A stretch of 64,000 nt of DNA, taken from contig NZ_JAJERB010000011.1 in assembly GCF_020685205.1 (NCBI RefSeq), forward strand, positions 62,001 to 126,000, written 5' to 3'. Below are positions 56,380 to 64,000 of this stretch, piece after piece (positions within the stretch are counted from its first letter, which is position 1; each line of letters begins with the position of its first letter). Below the pieces are notes generated by a model. That model was not told the DNA's origin. It searched no databases and saw only the letters and a list, made by a program, of their open reading frames with translations. The position numbers were made by a program, and so were the translations under genes. Origin of the DNA: Hymenobacter translucens. Its GTDB lineage: Bacteria > Bacteroidota > Bacteroidia > Cytophagales > Hymenobacteraceae.

Positions 56380-57210
56380 TCAGAGGTTGTAGAAGTCAAC
56401 GGCATTGCCGCCCCAGAACCGGGCCTGCTCGGCGGCAGAAAAGGAGGAAAGATAGTCGGCCACCAGTGCATGCACCTGGCCGTAGTCGCCCGCCACGGTG
56501 CAGACTGGCCAGTCGGAGCCGAACAGCAGGCGGCGGGGTCCGAAGGCTTCGAACGCGGCGTCGAGGTAAGGCCGGAAGTCGCCGGGCTGCCAAACCGCCC
56601 AGTCGGCCTCCGTTACCAGGCCCGACACCTTGCAAAACACATTTTCGTGGGCGGCCAGCTTCCCTAGCTCCTGCCGCCAGGGCTCAAGCGTACCGGCCTT
56701 AATGAAGGGCTTGGCGAGGTGGTCGAGCACAAAGGGCTGGTCGGGAAACGCGGCGGCCAGCTCGGCGGCGTAGGGTAGCTGATCGGGCAGGATGAGCAGG
56801 TCGAAGGTGAAGCTATGCCGGGTCAAGACCCCGATGCCGCGCCGGAAGGCCGGGGTCAGCAGCAGGGCCCGGTCGGCCTCGCTCTGCAGCACGTGGCGAA
56901 AGCCCTTCAGCTTAGTTGAATGCGCGTAGTGCCCGAGCCGCTCCGCCACGTTTTCAGCCTGCAGATCGGTCCAGCCCACCACGCCCCGGATAAAGTCGTG
57001 CTGCCCGGCCAGGCTTAGCAGAAAGTCGGTTTCCGCTTCCGCCTGACTGGCCTGCACGGCCACGCAGCCGTCGAGGCCGTGCTGCTGCAGCAGGGGCCTC
57101 AGATCGGCCGGCAGGAAGTCGCGGCGGATGGCGGCCATATCGTTGGTTATCCAGGCGTCGCGCACCGGCTCAAAAACCCAGAAGTGCTGGTGAGCGTCAA
57201 TGCGGAGCAT
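56380..57210 (-). CDS. Amidohydrolase-2 family sugar lactonase
   Basis: Metal-dependent TIM-barrel hydrolase of 276 residues. The N-terminus RIDAHQHFWVFEP with HxH at residues 7-9 and LFGSDWPVCTVAGDY near residue 228 with the catalytic Asp match L-fucono/L-rhamnono-lactonases. It would open the lactone formed by the neighbouring SDR. The start codon overlaps the FAH-hydrolase gene by 14 bp, and the stop is 3 bp before the SDR gene, so all three are translated in concert. Confidence 0.88.
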   Translation of the reverse strand: MLRIDAHQHFWVFEPVRDAWITNDMAAIRRDFLPADLRPLLQQHGLDGCVAVQASQAEAETDFLLSLAGQHDFIRGVVGWTDLQAENVAERLGHYAHSTKLKGFRHVLQSEADRALLLTPAFRRGIGVLTRHSFTFDLLILPDQLPYAAELAAAFPDQPFVLDHLAKPFIKAGTLEPWRQELGKLAAHENVFCKVSGLVTEADWAVWQPGDFRPYLDAAFEAFGPRRLLFGSDWPVCTVAGDYGQVHALVADYLSSFSAAEQARFWGGNAVDFYNL

Positions 57211-58054
57211 AGGCTTTCAGCTCTTGCCGGGCCGAGCCCAGCCCGTCGATGCCCAGCTCTACCACGTCGCCGGGCTTCAGGTACACCGGTGGGTTCAGGC
57301 CCAGCCCCACGCCGGCGGGCGTGCCGGTGGAGATAATGTCACCGGGCAGCAGGGTCATAAACCGGCTGATGTAGCTGATCAGAAAGGGAATGCGGAAGAT
57401 CAGGTTGGCGGTGGTGCCATCCTGCATGTTCTGCCCGTTCACCGTCAGCCACAGCCGCAGGTTGTCGACGTCCGGAATCTCGTCGGGCGTGGCCAGGAAA
57501 GGGCCGATGGGCGCGAAGGTGTCGCAGCCCTTGCCCTTGTCCCAGGTGCCGCTGCGCTCCAGCTGAAACTCCCGCTCCGACACGTCGTTGTGCAGGGCGT
57601 AGCCGGCCACGTAGCCGGCCGCGTCGGCTTCCTCTACGTAGGACGCGCGCTGGCCGATGATGACGGCCAGCTCGACTTCCCAGTCGGTTTTCACCGAGTC
57701 GCGGGGAATGATGATGTCGTCGTTCGGGCCCGCCAGCGCGGTGGTCGACTTGAGAAACAGCACCGGCTCGGGTGGGGGCGTGGCGCCGGTTTCGCGGGCG
57801 TGGTCGGCATAGTTGAGCCCTACGCACACAATCTTGGACGGTCGGGCCGTGGGCGGGCCCAGCCGCGTACCGTTGGGCACCCGGGGCACCCGGCCTTCGT
57901 TCTGGCGCAGAAACTCCGCCAGCCGGGTCAGGCCGTCGGTGGCAAAAAAGCTTTCGGTGTAGTCCTCGCCGAAAGCCGAGACGTCGTAGTGCTGGTCGTG
58001 AAGAATAACGCCCGGGCTTTCCTGGCCGGGCGGGCCGAAGCGGATGAGTTTCAT
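57197..58054 (-). CDS. Fumarylacetoacetate hydrolase-family protein (2,4-diketo-3-deoxy-fuconate hydrolase candidate)
   Basis: Cleaves a C-C bond in a 2,4-diketo acid. The 285-residue protein has the FAH core from about residue 75: PSKIVCVGLNYADHA, EPVLFLKSTTALAGPNDDIIIP, the metal-binding DWEVELAVIIG near 125, and the late STGTPAGVGLGL near 245. In the non-phosphorylative fucose pathway a member of this family yields pyruvate and lactate. It lies between the SDR (129 bp upstream) and the lactonase (14-bp overlap). Confidence 0.88.
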   Translation of the reverse strand: MKLIRFGPPGQESPGVILHDQHYDVSAFGEDYTESFFATDGLTRLAEFLRQNEGRVPRVPNGTRLGPPTARPSKIVCVGLNYADHARETGATPPPEPVLFLKSTTALAGPNDDIIIPRDSVKTDWEVELAVIIGQRASYVEEADAAGYVAGYALHNDVSEREFQLERSGTWDKGKGCDTFAPIGPFLATPDEIPDVDNLRLWLTVNGQNMQDGTTANLIFRIPFLISYISRFMTLLPGDIISTGTPAGVGLGLNPPVYLKPGDVVELGIDGLGSARQELKAYAPH

Positions 58055-58183
58055 GGATTGTTATGAGTTGATTGTTATCTGTTGATGGCTGATTGATAGT
58101 GGCTGGGCTTATCAGCAGGTACTGCGATGCGCAACGCCAGGCTTGTGTGAGCAGCAATAAATAATCACCAATCAACTTCTTCC

Positions 58184-58948
58184 TCAGCTGTTCAGCTTGA
58201 TAAACCCGCCATCGAGCGGGTAGTCGCAGCCGGTGACGAAGCCGGCCTCGTCGGAGCACAGGAACAGGGCCAGGGCGGCCACTTCGTCGGGGGTGCCCAT
58301 GCGGCCGATCGGCTGGCTTTGGGAAAGCCGGGCAAAGGTTTCGGCTTCCTGACCAGGGTAGTTTTTGGCAATGAAGCCGTCGACGAACGGGGTGTGCACC
58401 CGGGCCGGGGAAATGCTGTTGCAGCGGATGTTGTGGGCCAGGTAGTCACGGGCCACCGACAGGGTCATGGCGAAGATGGCGCCCTTGCTCATGGAGTACG
58501 CCAGGCGGTCGGTGAGGCCGACGTGGGCGGCAATGGAGGCCATGTTGACAATGGCGCCCCCGCCGTTGGCTTTCAGCAAAGGCACCGCCGCGAACAGGCA
58601 GTTGTAGGCGCCCTTCACGTTTACCTGGTACACCCGCTCGAAGTCGGCCTCGGAGGTATTCTCCACGTTGCCCACGTGCGCAATGCCGGCGTTGTTGATG
58701 AGAATATCCAGCGTACCGATGCCGGTAAATACGTCGAGCACGGCTTCCTGCTGGCTGATGTCGGCGGGGTGGGCAAAGGCCTGTCCCCCACCCTCCCGGA
58801 TTTCCGCCACGACGTCCTCGCCGGCAGTCCTGTTCAGCTCGATAAGGTGCACCTGGGCGCCCTGGCGGGCAAACAGCAGGGCCAGGGCCCGGCCGATGCC
58901 GCTGCCCCCGCCGGTAATGACGGCTTTTTTTCCGAGTAAGCTGAACAT
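58184..58948 (-). CDS. SDR-family oxidoreductase, 2-keto-3-deoxy-L-fuconate dehydrogenase candidate
   Basis: Short-chain dehydrogenase of 254 residues from the ATG at 58,948. Cofactor loop TGGGSGIG (near 12-19), NNAG near residue 85, Ser in NMASIAAHVG near 133 and YSMSK with intact Tyr/Lys near 148-152; C-terminus CDYPLDGGFIKLNS. Unlike the other SDR of this cluster, its YxxxK motif is complete. The pairing with the FAH hydrolase fits the oxidation of 2-keto-3-deoxy-fuconate to the 2,4-diketo acid. The frame is open 42 codons upstream into the fucP end, with no conservation. Confidence 0.85.
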   Translation of the reverse strand: MFSLLGKKAVITGGGSGIGRALALLFARQGAQVHLIELNRTAGEDVVAEIREGGGQAFAHPADISQQEAVLDVFTGIGTLDILINNAGIAHVGNVENTSEADFERVYQVNVKGAYNCLFAAVPLLKANGGGAIVNMASIAAHVGLTDRLAYSMSKGAIFAMTLSVARDYLAHNIRCNSISPARVHTPFVDGFIAKNYPGQEAETFARLSQSQPIGRMGTPDEVAALALFLCSDEAGFVTGCDYPLDGGFIKLNS

Positions 58949-58989
58949 AAGGTTAACGCAACAAGTGAAGACGGTGATATCAGGAAAAA

Positions 58990-60246
58990 CTAGTGCGCTA
59001 CGGCCAGCTCCGGCACGGCCGCGGGATGAGCTTTCAGGTTGCGAAGGGCAAACAGCAGCACGGCTCCAAAGCAAAAGCCCGGCACCACGTAGGCCGTCTG
59101 GATGGAGGTGGCGTCGGAAAGCCAGCCCATCAGCAGCGGAAAGACGGCCCCGCCCACGATGGCCATAATCACGAAGGAAGAGCCCTGCTTGGTGTTGGCG
59201 CCCAGCCCGCGGATGCTCAGGGAGAAAATAGTCGGGAACATGATGGACATAAAGAACTCCACCCCAATCAGCGCATACACCGAGAACATGCCCGGCAGCA
59301 GCACCGCCAGTCCGATCAGCACCACGTTAGCCAGGCTGTAAAAAGCCAGCAGGCGGGCCGCCGGCACGTAGCGCAGCAGCAGCGTGCCCAGGAAGCGCCC
59401 GGCCATAAAGCCCAGCAGCGCCCCCGACAAATAATAGGCCGCCAGCTTTTCGTCGAGGCCCGCCACGCGGCCGGCAAACCGGATAAAGAAGCTGCTCACG
59501 CACACCTGGGCGCCCACGTAGAAAAACTGCGCCGCCACGCCCAGCCACAGGTTTTTCTCGTGCAGCAGGGAGCCCGCCCGGCCGGTAGTTTCGGCCGCCT
59601 CAATCTCCGGCAGCCGGGTACGCCAGAGCAGCAGGGCCACCAGCAGCACCACGGCCCCAATCACCAGGTAGGGCACCTGCACGGCCGCGGCTTCCTGGTC
59701 GAGGTAGGCGGTAAGCTCCCCGGCCGGCATGGCGGCCTCTTCAGTGGCGGAAAGCGTGCGGCCCGACAAAATAAACGCGCCGCCGAGCAGGGGCGCCAGC
59801 GTGGCGGCCAAGCCGTTGAACGACTGCGCAAAGTTGATGCGCTGGGCTGCTCCAGCCGGGTTGCCCAGCACGGTGATGTAGGGGTTGGCGGCCGTTTCGA
59901 GAAACGTCAGGCCGCTGGCAATGATGAATAAAGCCGCCAGGAAGAAGCCGTAGGAGCGCGCCGCGGCCGCCGGGTAAAACAGCAGGGCGCCGGCAGCAAA
60001 CAGCAGAAGCCCGAGCAGAATACCGCCCTTGTAGCCGTAGCGCTTCATGAACAGCCCCGCCGGCAACGCCAGCAGAAAGTACGCCACGTAGGAAGCCGAG
60101 TCAATCAGGGCCGACTGGGCGTCGGTGAGCTGGCAGGCTTTCTTGAGGTGGGGAATCAGGATCGGGTTCAGGTTGAGGGCAAAGCCCCAGAGAAAGAACA
60201 GGCAGGTGATCAGGCCAACGGCGTAGACGGGTTTGCGGGCAGACAT
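58990..60246 (-). CDS. fucP: L-fucose:H+ symporter-type MFS transporter
   Basis: Inner-membrane sugar importer. The 418-residue protein has twelve predicted helices. FucP-family features are the N-terminal LFFLWGFALNLNPILIPHLKKA, the SASYVAYFLLALPAGLFMKR loop with its basic cap, LETAANPYITVLG near residue 118 and the C-terminal SDATSIQTAYVVP. Members carry L-fucose, galactose or other sugars; the gene cluster favours fucose. It is followed after 41 bp by the SDR gene and preceded by a terminator-like hairpin. Confidence 0.9.
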   Translation of the reverse strand: MSARKPVYAVGLITCLFFLWGFALNLNPILIPHLKKACQLTDAQSALIDSASYVAYFLLALPAGLFMKRYGYKGGILLGLLLFAAGALLFYPAAAARSYGFFLAALFIIASGLTFLETAANPYITVLGNPAGAAQRINFAQSFNGLAATLAPLLGGAFILSGRTLSATEEAAMPAGELTAYLDQEAAAVQVPYLVIGAVVLLVALLLWRTRLPEIEAAETTGRAGSLLHEKNLWLGVAAQFFYVGAQVCVSSFFIRFAGRVAGLDEKLAAYYLSGALLGFMAGRFLGTLLLRYVPAARLLAFYSLANVVLIGLAVLLPGMFSVYALIGVEFFMSIMFPTIFSLSIRGLGANTKQGSSFVIMAIVGGAVFPLLMGWLSDATSIQTAYVVPGFCFGAVLLFALRNLKAHPAAVPELAVAH

Positions 60247-60288
60247 GGGCGGGCGAGGTCAGAGGCGGAACAACCAGAGCCCGGCCAA

Positions 60289-60324
60289 CAAAAAAGCGTC
60301 GGGCTCCCTGCGGATACCCGACGC
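60289..60324 (-). terminator. Terminator between the SSS symporter and fucP
   Basis: On the minus strand GCGTCGGG (60,324-60,317) pairs perfectly with CCCGACGC (60,303-60,296) around 13 bases and is followed by six T residues (60,295-60,290). It implies that fucP is mostly expressed from a separate promoter or by read-through. Confidence 0.75.
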
Positions 60325-60413
60325 GCTGGATTTCCCGGAAAAGCGGAGCCGGCGGCAGGCACTGCAACCTGGCTTTTTCCCGGCGGCCTACCTACCTGTA
60401 CCCTCCTGCCGGC

Positions 60414-62099
60414 TTACCAGTAAATCGTGTAGAGCGCCGTCACGATAACGGCTACGGCCATAGCGCCAATAGCAAAGCCCCGGGTGGTCTTAAACATGGT
60501 GCGGTCTATTTCCAGGCCGTTGGTTTTCACGCCCCGCGCATTTTCCAGCAGGCTGATGAGGGCCATCACCAGCACGCACACTACGAAGACGATGCCCATC
60601 CGGTCCAGGAAGGGTATTTCGTAGACGCCTGCCTCATTCCGGACGGCAAAGCCCACCGGGGCCAGAAACGAGAGGTCCATCAGGCCCGGCAGGAACTTGA
60701 GTAGTACCGAGAGCAGAAAACCGCCGATGGTAGCAAACAGGGCCGCATTGGAGGTCGTCTTCTTCCAGAAGAAGCCCAGGATAAACATGGCGAAGATGCC
60801 CGGCGACACAAACCCGGTGTACTCCTGAATGTACTGGAAGCCCCCCTTTTTGTCGATGCCCAGGAATGGGGCAATCAGCACACCCAGGATCATGGCTACC
60901 ACCACGGCAATCTTGCCCACCACAACCATTTTCTTCTCGGAGGCGGCCGGGTTCATTACCTTCTTGTAGATGTCGAGGGTGAAGATCGTGGCAATGGAGT
61001 TGGCTTTACCGGCCAGGGAAGCAACCACGGCGGCGGTAAGGGCGGCAAACGAGAGGCCCTTCAGGCCGATCGGCAGGATGTTGAGCAACACCGGATAGGC
61101 GCGGTCGGGGTTTAGGTTGGCGCCCTCGCCAAATTCGGTTGCTCCAAACACGTCGGCTTTGAACAGCACATAGGCGGCAATGCCGGGCAGCACCACAATT
61201 ACAGGCATCAGCAGCTTCAGGAAGGCGGCAAACAAGATACCGGCCCGGGCGGTGGGCAGGTCGGCGCCGAGGGCCCGCTGGGTGATGTACTGGTTGCAAC
61301 CCCAGTAGTTCAGGTTCACAATCCACATGCCGCCGAGCAGCACGGTGAGGCCGGGCAGGTCCAGGTAGTTGGGGTTGTCGCGGTTGAAGATCATGTGGAA
61401 ATGGTCCCCGGCCTGGCTGGTGAGCTGCTGAAAGCCGGCCACCACGCCGCTTTGCCCGTAGTGCTCCGCCACCAGGTTCAGGGCCAGGTACGTCGTCGCC
61501 AGGCCACCCAGAATCAGGAAGAACACCTGAATCACGTCGGTGAAGCCAATCACCTTCATGCCGCCCAGGGTGATGACGATGGCAAAGGCCGCCAGCGCGT
61601 ACATGCAGAAGCTTAGGTTCAGGCCCGAGATGCTGCTCACGGCAATGGCGCCCAGGTACAGAATCGAGGTCAGGTTCACGACCACGTACAGCATCAGCCA
61701 GAAGACGGCCATAATCATGGCCACGGTGCCGTTGTAGCGCTGACTCAGAAACTGGGGCATCGTGAAGATGTGGTTCTTCAGGTACACCGGAATAAAGAAC
61801 ACCGCCACGATAATCAGCGTCATGGCCGCCATCCACTCGTAGGTGGCAATGGCCAGCCCCATCTTAAAGCCCGAGCCCGACATGCCCACGAACTGCTCGG
61901 CCGAGATGTTGGAAGCAATGAGGGAGGAGCCGATGGCCCACCACGTCAGCGACCCTTCGGCCAGGAAGTAGTCCTTGGAGTCGCCGTCTACGGTGCCGTC
62001 GTGGCCGGTTTTGCGCCGGTACACCCAAATGCCGTACCCCGATACGATGATGAAGTAGATAAAGAAAACGACGTAGTCGAGCGTGGCGAGCTGGTGCAT
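60414..62099 (-). CDS. Sodium/sugar symporter (SSS family)
   Basis: Inner-membrane Na+-coupled importer of 561 residues with about 14 helices and an extended intracellular loop. SSS signatures are the SNISAEQFVGMSGSGFKMG segment near residue 62, GGMKVIGFTDVIQV near 168 and the late SLAGKANSIATIFTLDIY near 365. The vSGLT group takes up galactose, glucose or xylose; directly downstream of xylA, xylose is a sensible guess. Ends in YTIYW with the terminator before fucP. Confidence 0.91.
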   Translation of the reverse strand: MHQLATLDYVVFFIYFIIVSGYGIWVYRRKTGHDGTVDGDSKDYFLAEGSLTWWAIGSSLIASNISAEQFVGMSGSGFKMGLAIATYEWMAAMTLIIVAVFFIPVYLKNHIFTMPQFLSQRYNGTVAMIMAVFWLMLYVVVNLTSILYLGAIAVSSISGLNLSFCMYALAAFAIVITLGGMKVIGFTDVIQVFFLILGGLATTYLALNLVAEHYGQSGVVAGFQQLTSQAGDHFHMIFNRDNPNYLDLPGLTVLLGGMWIVNLNYWGCNQYITQRALGADLPTARAGILFAAFLKLLMPVIVVLPGIAAYVLFKADVFGATEFGEGANLNPDRAYPVLLNILPIGLKGLSFAALTAAVVASLAGKANSIATIFTLDIYKKVMNPAASEKKMVVVGKIAVVVAMILGVLIAPFLGIDKKGGFQYIQEYTGFVSPGIFAMFILGFFWKKTTSNAALFATIGGFLLSVLLKFLPGLMDLSFLAPVGFAVRNEAGVYEIPFLDRMGIVFVVCVLVMALISLLENARGVKTNGLEIDRTMFKTTRGFAIGAMAVAVIVTALYTIYW

Positions 62100-62106
62100 T
62101 TTTTGG

Positions 62107-62201
62107 AATTAGTAATTAGTAATTGATACTGAAGAATTGATGTCCAACGACCAGCGTAGCCCTTGAAGCAATTATTAATTCTTCATTACTAATTACTAAT
62201 T
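62107..62201. repeat. AT-rich inverted repeat between xylA and the symporter gene
   Basis: The 17-base arm 62,107-62,123 is a perfect inverse copy of 62,185-62,201; an inner pair GAAGAATT (62,131-62,138) / AATTCTTC (62,177-62,184) extends it, interrupted by 7 extra bases on the left. The right arm supplies the xylA stop codon. The form is MITE-like, or it is a long stem in the xylA mRNA; its sequence resembles the tract at 3,430-3,463. Confidence 0.6.
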
Positions 62202-63531
62202 AGATAAAGCGGTTGATGAGGTTTTCGAGATACTCCTGTTTGCCGCTGCGGACGGCGGGTTCCCCGTTTTCCAGGGCGTAAGCTCGCAAATCTTGTAATG
62301 AAAGCAGCCCTTTTTCGAACTCTTGTCCCTTGCCGGAATCAAACGAGGCATACCGCTGCCGGCGGATCTGCTGGTAATCAGACTTCTGGAGGATGCTGTC
62401 AGCCGTCACCAAAGCCCGGGCGAAGAGGTCCATGCCGCCCACGTGGGCGTAGAACAGATCCTGCGGGTCGGTAGAGTTACGCCGGATCTTGGCGTCGAAG
62501 TTCACGCCCCCACCCTGCAGCCCCCCGGCTTCCAGAATGATGAGCATGGCCTCGGTCAGCTCGTTGATGTCGTTGGGAAACTGGTCGGTGTCCCAGCCGT
62601 TCTGGTAGTCGCCGCGGTTGGCGTCGACGGAGCCGAGCAGGCCCGCGTCGGCCGCTACCTGCAGCTCGTGCTGGAAGGTGTGGCCGGCCAGGGTGGCGTG
62701 GTTTACTTCCAGGTTCAGCTTGAAGTCGTCGAGCAGGTCGTACTGGCGCAGAAAGCCCAGCACGGTGGCCGCGTCGAAGTCGTACTGGTGCTTGCTGGGC
62801 TCGGCCGGCTTGGGCTCGATAAAGAAGTTGCCCTTGAAGCCCTGCTGGCGGGCGTAGTCGCGGGCCGTGTGCAGGAAGCGGGCCAGGTGCTCCTGCTCCC
62901 GCTTCATGTTCGTATTGAGCAAACTCATGTAGCCTTCGCGCCCGCCCCAGAACACGTAGTTTTCGCCGCCGAGGGCAATGGTGGCGTCGAGGGCCGCCTT
63001 CACCTGGGCCGCGCCGTGCGTCAGCACGTGGAAGTCGGGGTTGGTAGCCGCGCCGTTCATGTAGCGGCGGTGGGAAAACAGGTTCGCCGTGCCCCAAAGC
63101 AGCTTTACGCCGCTGGCAGCCTGCTTTTCCCGGGCGTAGTCGACCAGCGCCTGCAGGCGCCGCTCGTTTTCCACGATGTCATTGCCGTAGTCGACCACGT
63201 CCACGTCGTGAAAGCAGTAGTAGGGCAGGCTGAGCTTGGTCAGGAACTCGAAGGCGGCGTCCATCTTGTCTTTGGCCCGCTCGATGGGGTCGGCTTTCAC
63301 GTCCCACGAAAACGCGTGGGTGGCTCCGCCGAAGGGGTCGGCCCCGTTGCCGTTAAAGGAATGCCAGTAAGCCCCGGCAAAGCGCAGGTGCTCCTTCATG
63401 GTCTTGCCGGCTACTACCTGGTTTTCGTCGTACCAGCGGAACGCCAGCGGGTTGTCGGATTCGCGGCCTTCAAACGTGATCCGGCCGATGCCTTTGAAAA
63501 ATTCCTGGTCGCCTAAAACGAGGTTTGCCAT
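62200..63531 (-). CDS. xylA: Xylose isomerase
   Basis: Converts D-xylose to D-xylulose. From the ATG at 63,531 the 443-residue protein has the class II XylA layout: [20 protein letters not shown] at the start, catalytic His/Asp in [13 protein letters not shown] near residue 100, [20 protein letters not shown] near 187, [16 protein letters not shown] with metal-binding Glu near 232, and the late metal-site segment [15 protein letters not shown] near 336. An open frame 24 codons upstream is not conserved. It follows xylB by 86 bp. Confidence 0.97.
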   Translation of the reverse strand: MANLVLGDQEFFKGIGRITFEGRESDNPLAFRWYDENQVVAGKTMKEHLRFAGAYWHSFNGNGADPFGGATHAFSWDVKADPIERAKDKMDAAFEFLTKLSLPYYCFHDVDVVDYGNDIVENERRLQALVDYAREKQAASGVKLLWGTANLFSHRRYMNGAATNPDFHVLTHGAAQVKAALDATIALGGENYVFWGGREGYMSLLNTNMKREQEHLARFLHTARDYARQQGFKGNFFIEPKPAEPSKHQYDFDAATVLGFLRQYDLLDDFKLNLEVNHATLAGHTFQHELQVAADAGLLGSVDANRGDYQNGWDTDQFPNDINELTEAMLIILEAGGLQGGGVNFDAKIRRNSTDPQDLFYAHVGGMDLFARALVTADSILQKSDYQQIRRQRYASFDSGKGQEFEKGLLSLQDLRAYALENGEPAVRSGKQEYLENLINRFI

Positions 63532-63617
63532 GGGTCGTGAGATTAGGATGGGGTAAACGTGGGAGTGGCGGCCGGGCCTGAATGGTTCCTGATGACCGCA
63601 CACTGATTCTGGAAGGA

Positions 63618-64000
63618 TTAGTGGGTTTCTGCCGCTGGCAGCCGGACGCTGGCGGCTTGCTGAAGCTGCTGGTCGAGCAGGGTTTTCCAGTGCTGGTACA
63701 CCGGCTCGTAGACTTCGGTAAGGCGGGGCTCGATCAGGCGTAGCGGGGCCTTTGGGGCAAAGGCTTCTCGGGGCGAGGCGTACACCTGCCGGCCAATGCC
63801 GGCGCCCAGGGCCGCGCCCACGCTGCCGTCGTTTTCGTGAAGCTCCACCGGCACATGGGTGGCGTTTACAAACGCCTCCGCGAACAGGTTGCTCTGAAAC
63901 AGGTTGGCCCGGCCGGCCCGGATAACGCTCGGGTGCAGGCCGTTTTCGCGCATAATGTCGAGGCCGTAGCGGAAGGCGAAGGCAATGCCTTCCTGCACGC
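63618..64000 (-). CDS. xylB: Xylulokinase (C-terminal part, cut by window edge)
   Basis: The frame is open to the end of the window; about 127 codons are visible. The visible part is the end of a FGGY-family sugar kinase: the helix [14 protein letters not shown], the strand [19 protein letters not shown] and the nucleotide-site segment [12 protein letters not shown]. The neighbouring xylA makes xylulokinase the best call, although other FGGY kinases look alike here. The last 40 residues are Ala/Gln-rich. Confidence 0.88.
   Translation of the reverse strand, partial: VQEGIAFAFRYGLDIMRENGLHPSVIRAGRANLFQSNLFAEAFVNATHVPVELHENDGSVGAALGAGIGRQVYASPREAFAPKAPLRLIEPRLTEVYEPVYQHWKTLLDQQLQQAASVRLPAAETH

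Overview
The window looks like chromosome of a pigmented, high-GC member of the Bacteroidota, most likely Hymenobacter or a close relative. This rests on the Bacteroidota-style division/cell-wall cluster, several -7 promoter elements of the TAnnTTTG type, a C40-type carotenoid cluster, a TonB receptor with a carboxypeptidase-like N-terminus and a non-phosphorylative L-fucose route. The genus is an inference; no rRNA gene is present.

Region 1 (1-14,970, minus strand) is an almost complete dcw operon in the order mraZ-rsmH-ftsL-ftsI-murE-mraY-murD-ftsW-murG-murC-ftsQ-ftsA (ftsA cut by the window edge). Upstream of mraZ are a Bacteroidota promoter and three TGGT repeats at exact 10-bp spacing, a likely MraZ operator. 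FtsL and FtsI carry unusual long Ala/Pro/Lys-rich tails.

Region 2 (15.2-22.3 kb) holds a secreted six-hairpin glycosidase, a Cys-containing small protein / TonB receptor / heavy-metal-domain trio likely linked to copper, and an orphan receiver protein. Region 3 (22.3-29.4 kb, minus) is a carotenoid island: crtW, ispH, an unknown TPR-like protein, crtB, crtI, an ECF sigma factor, a MerR regulator with the residues of the B12-dependent light sensor CarH, and crtZ. No lycopene cyclase is visible. Region 4 (29.5-36.6 kb) is housekeeping: enoyl-CoA hydratase, ComEC, GNAT, PhoH, SAM hydrolase-type protein, ABM monooxygenase, HscB and a tRNA-Leu(CAA).

Region 5 (36.6-45.0 kb) is the most unusual stretch. 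Directly after tRNA-Leu there is a long hairpin and a 48-codon ORF resembling an integrase N-terminus. Then come a protein with one clear and two probable TIR-like domains and, 9 bp downstream, a 1393-residue STAND-type NTPase with one membrane segment whose C-terminal 780 residues are strikingly AT-rich. Facing them is a translationally coupled SLOG-domain / four-TM SLATT-like pair. The island ends in a 430-bp non-coding stretch with three inverted repeats. I read this as a candidate anti-phage or stress-signalling island with two opposed modules.

Region 6 (45.0-64.0 kb, mostly minus) is carbohydrate metabolism: galM divergent from a LacI-family regulator with a 19-bp palindrome between them, a transaldolase-glucose-6-phosphate isomerase fusion, secreted GH2, pectinesterase and rhamnogalacturonan acetylesterase, an L-fucose oxidation set (SDR, lactonase, FAH hydrolase, SDR, FucP), an SSS-family sugar symporter, xylA and a partial xylB. 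Together these would let the cell trim pectin-like plant polymers and feed L-fucose or L-rhamnose-type sugars and xylose into central metabolism.
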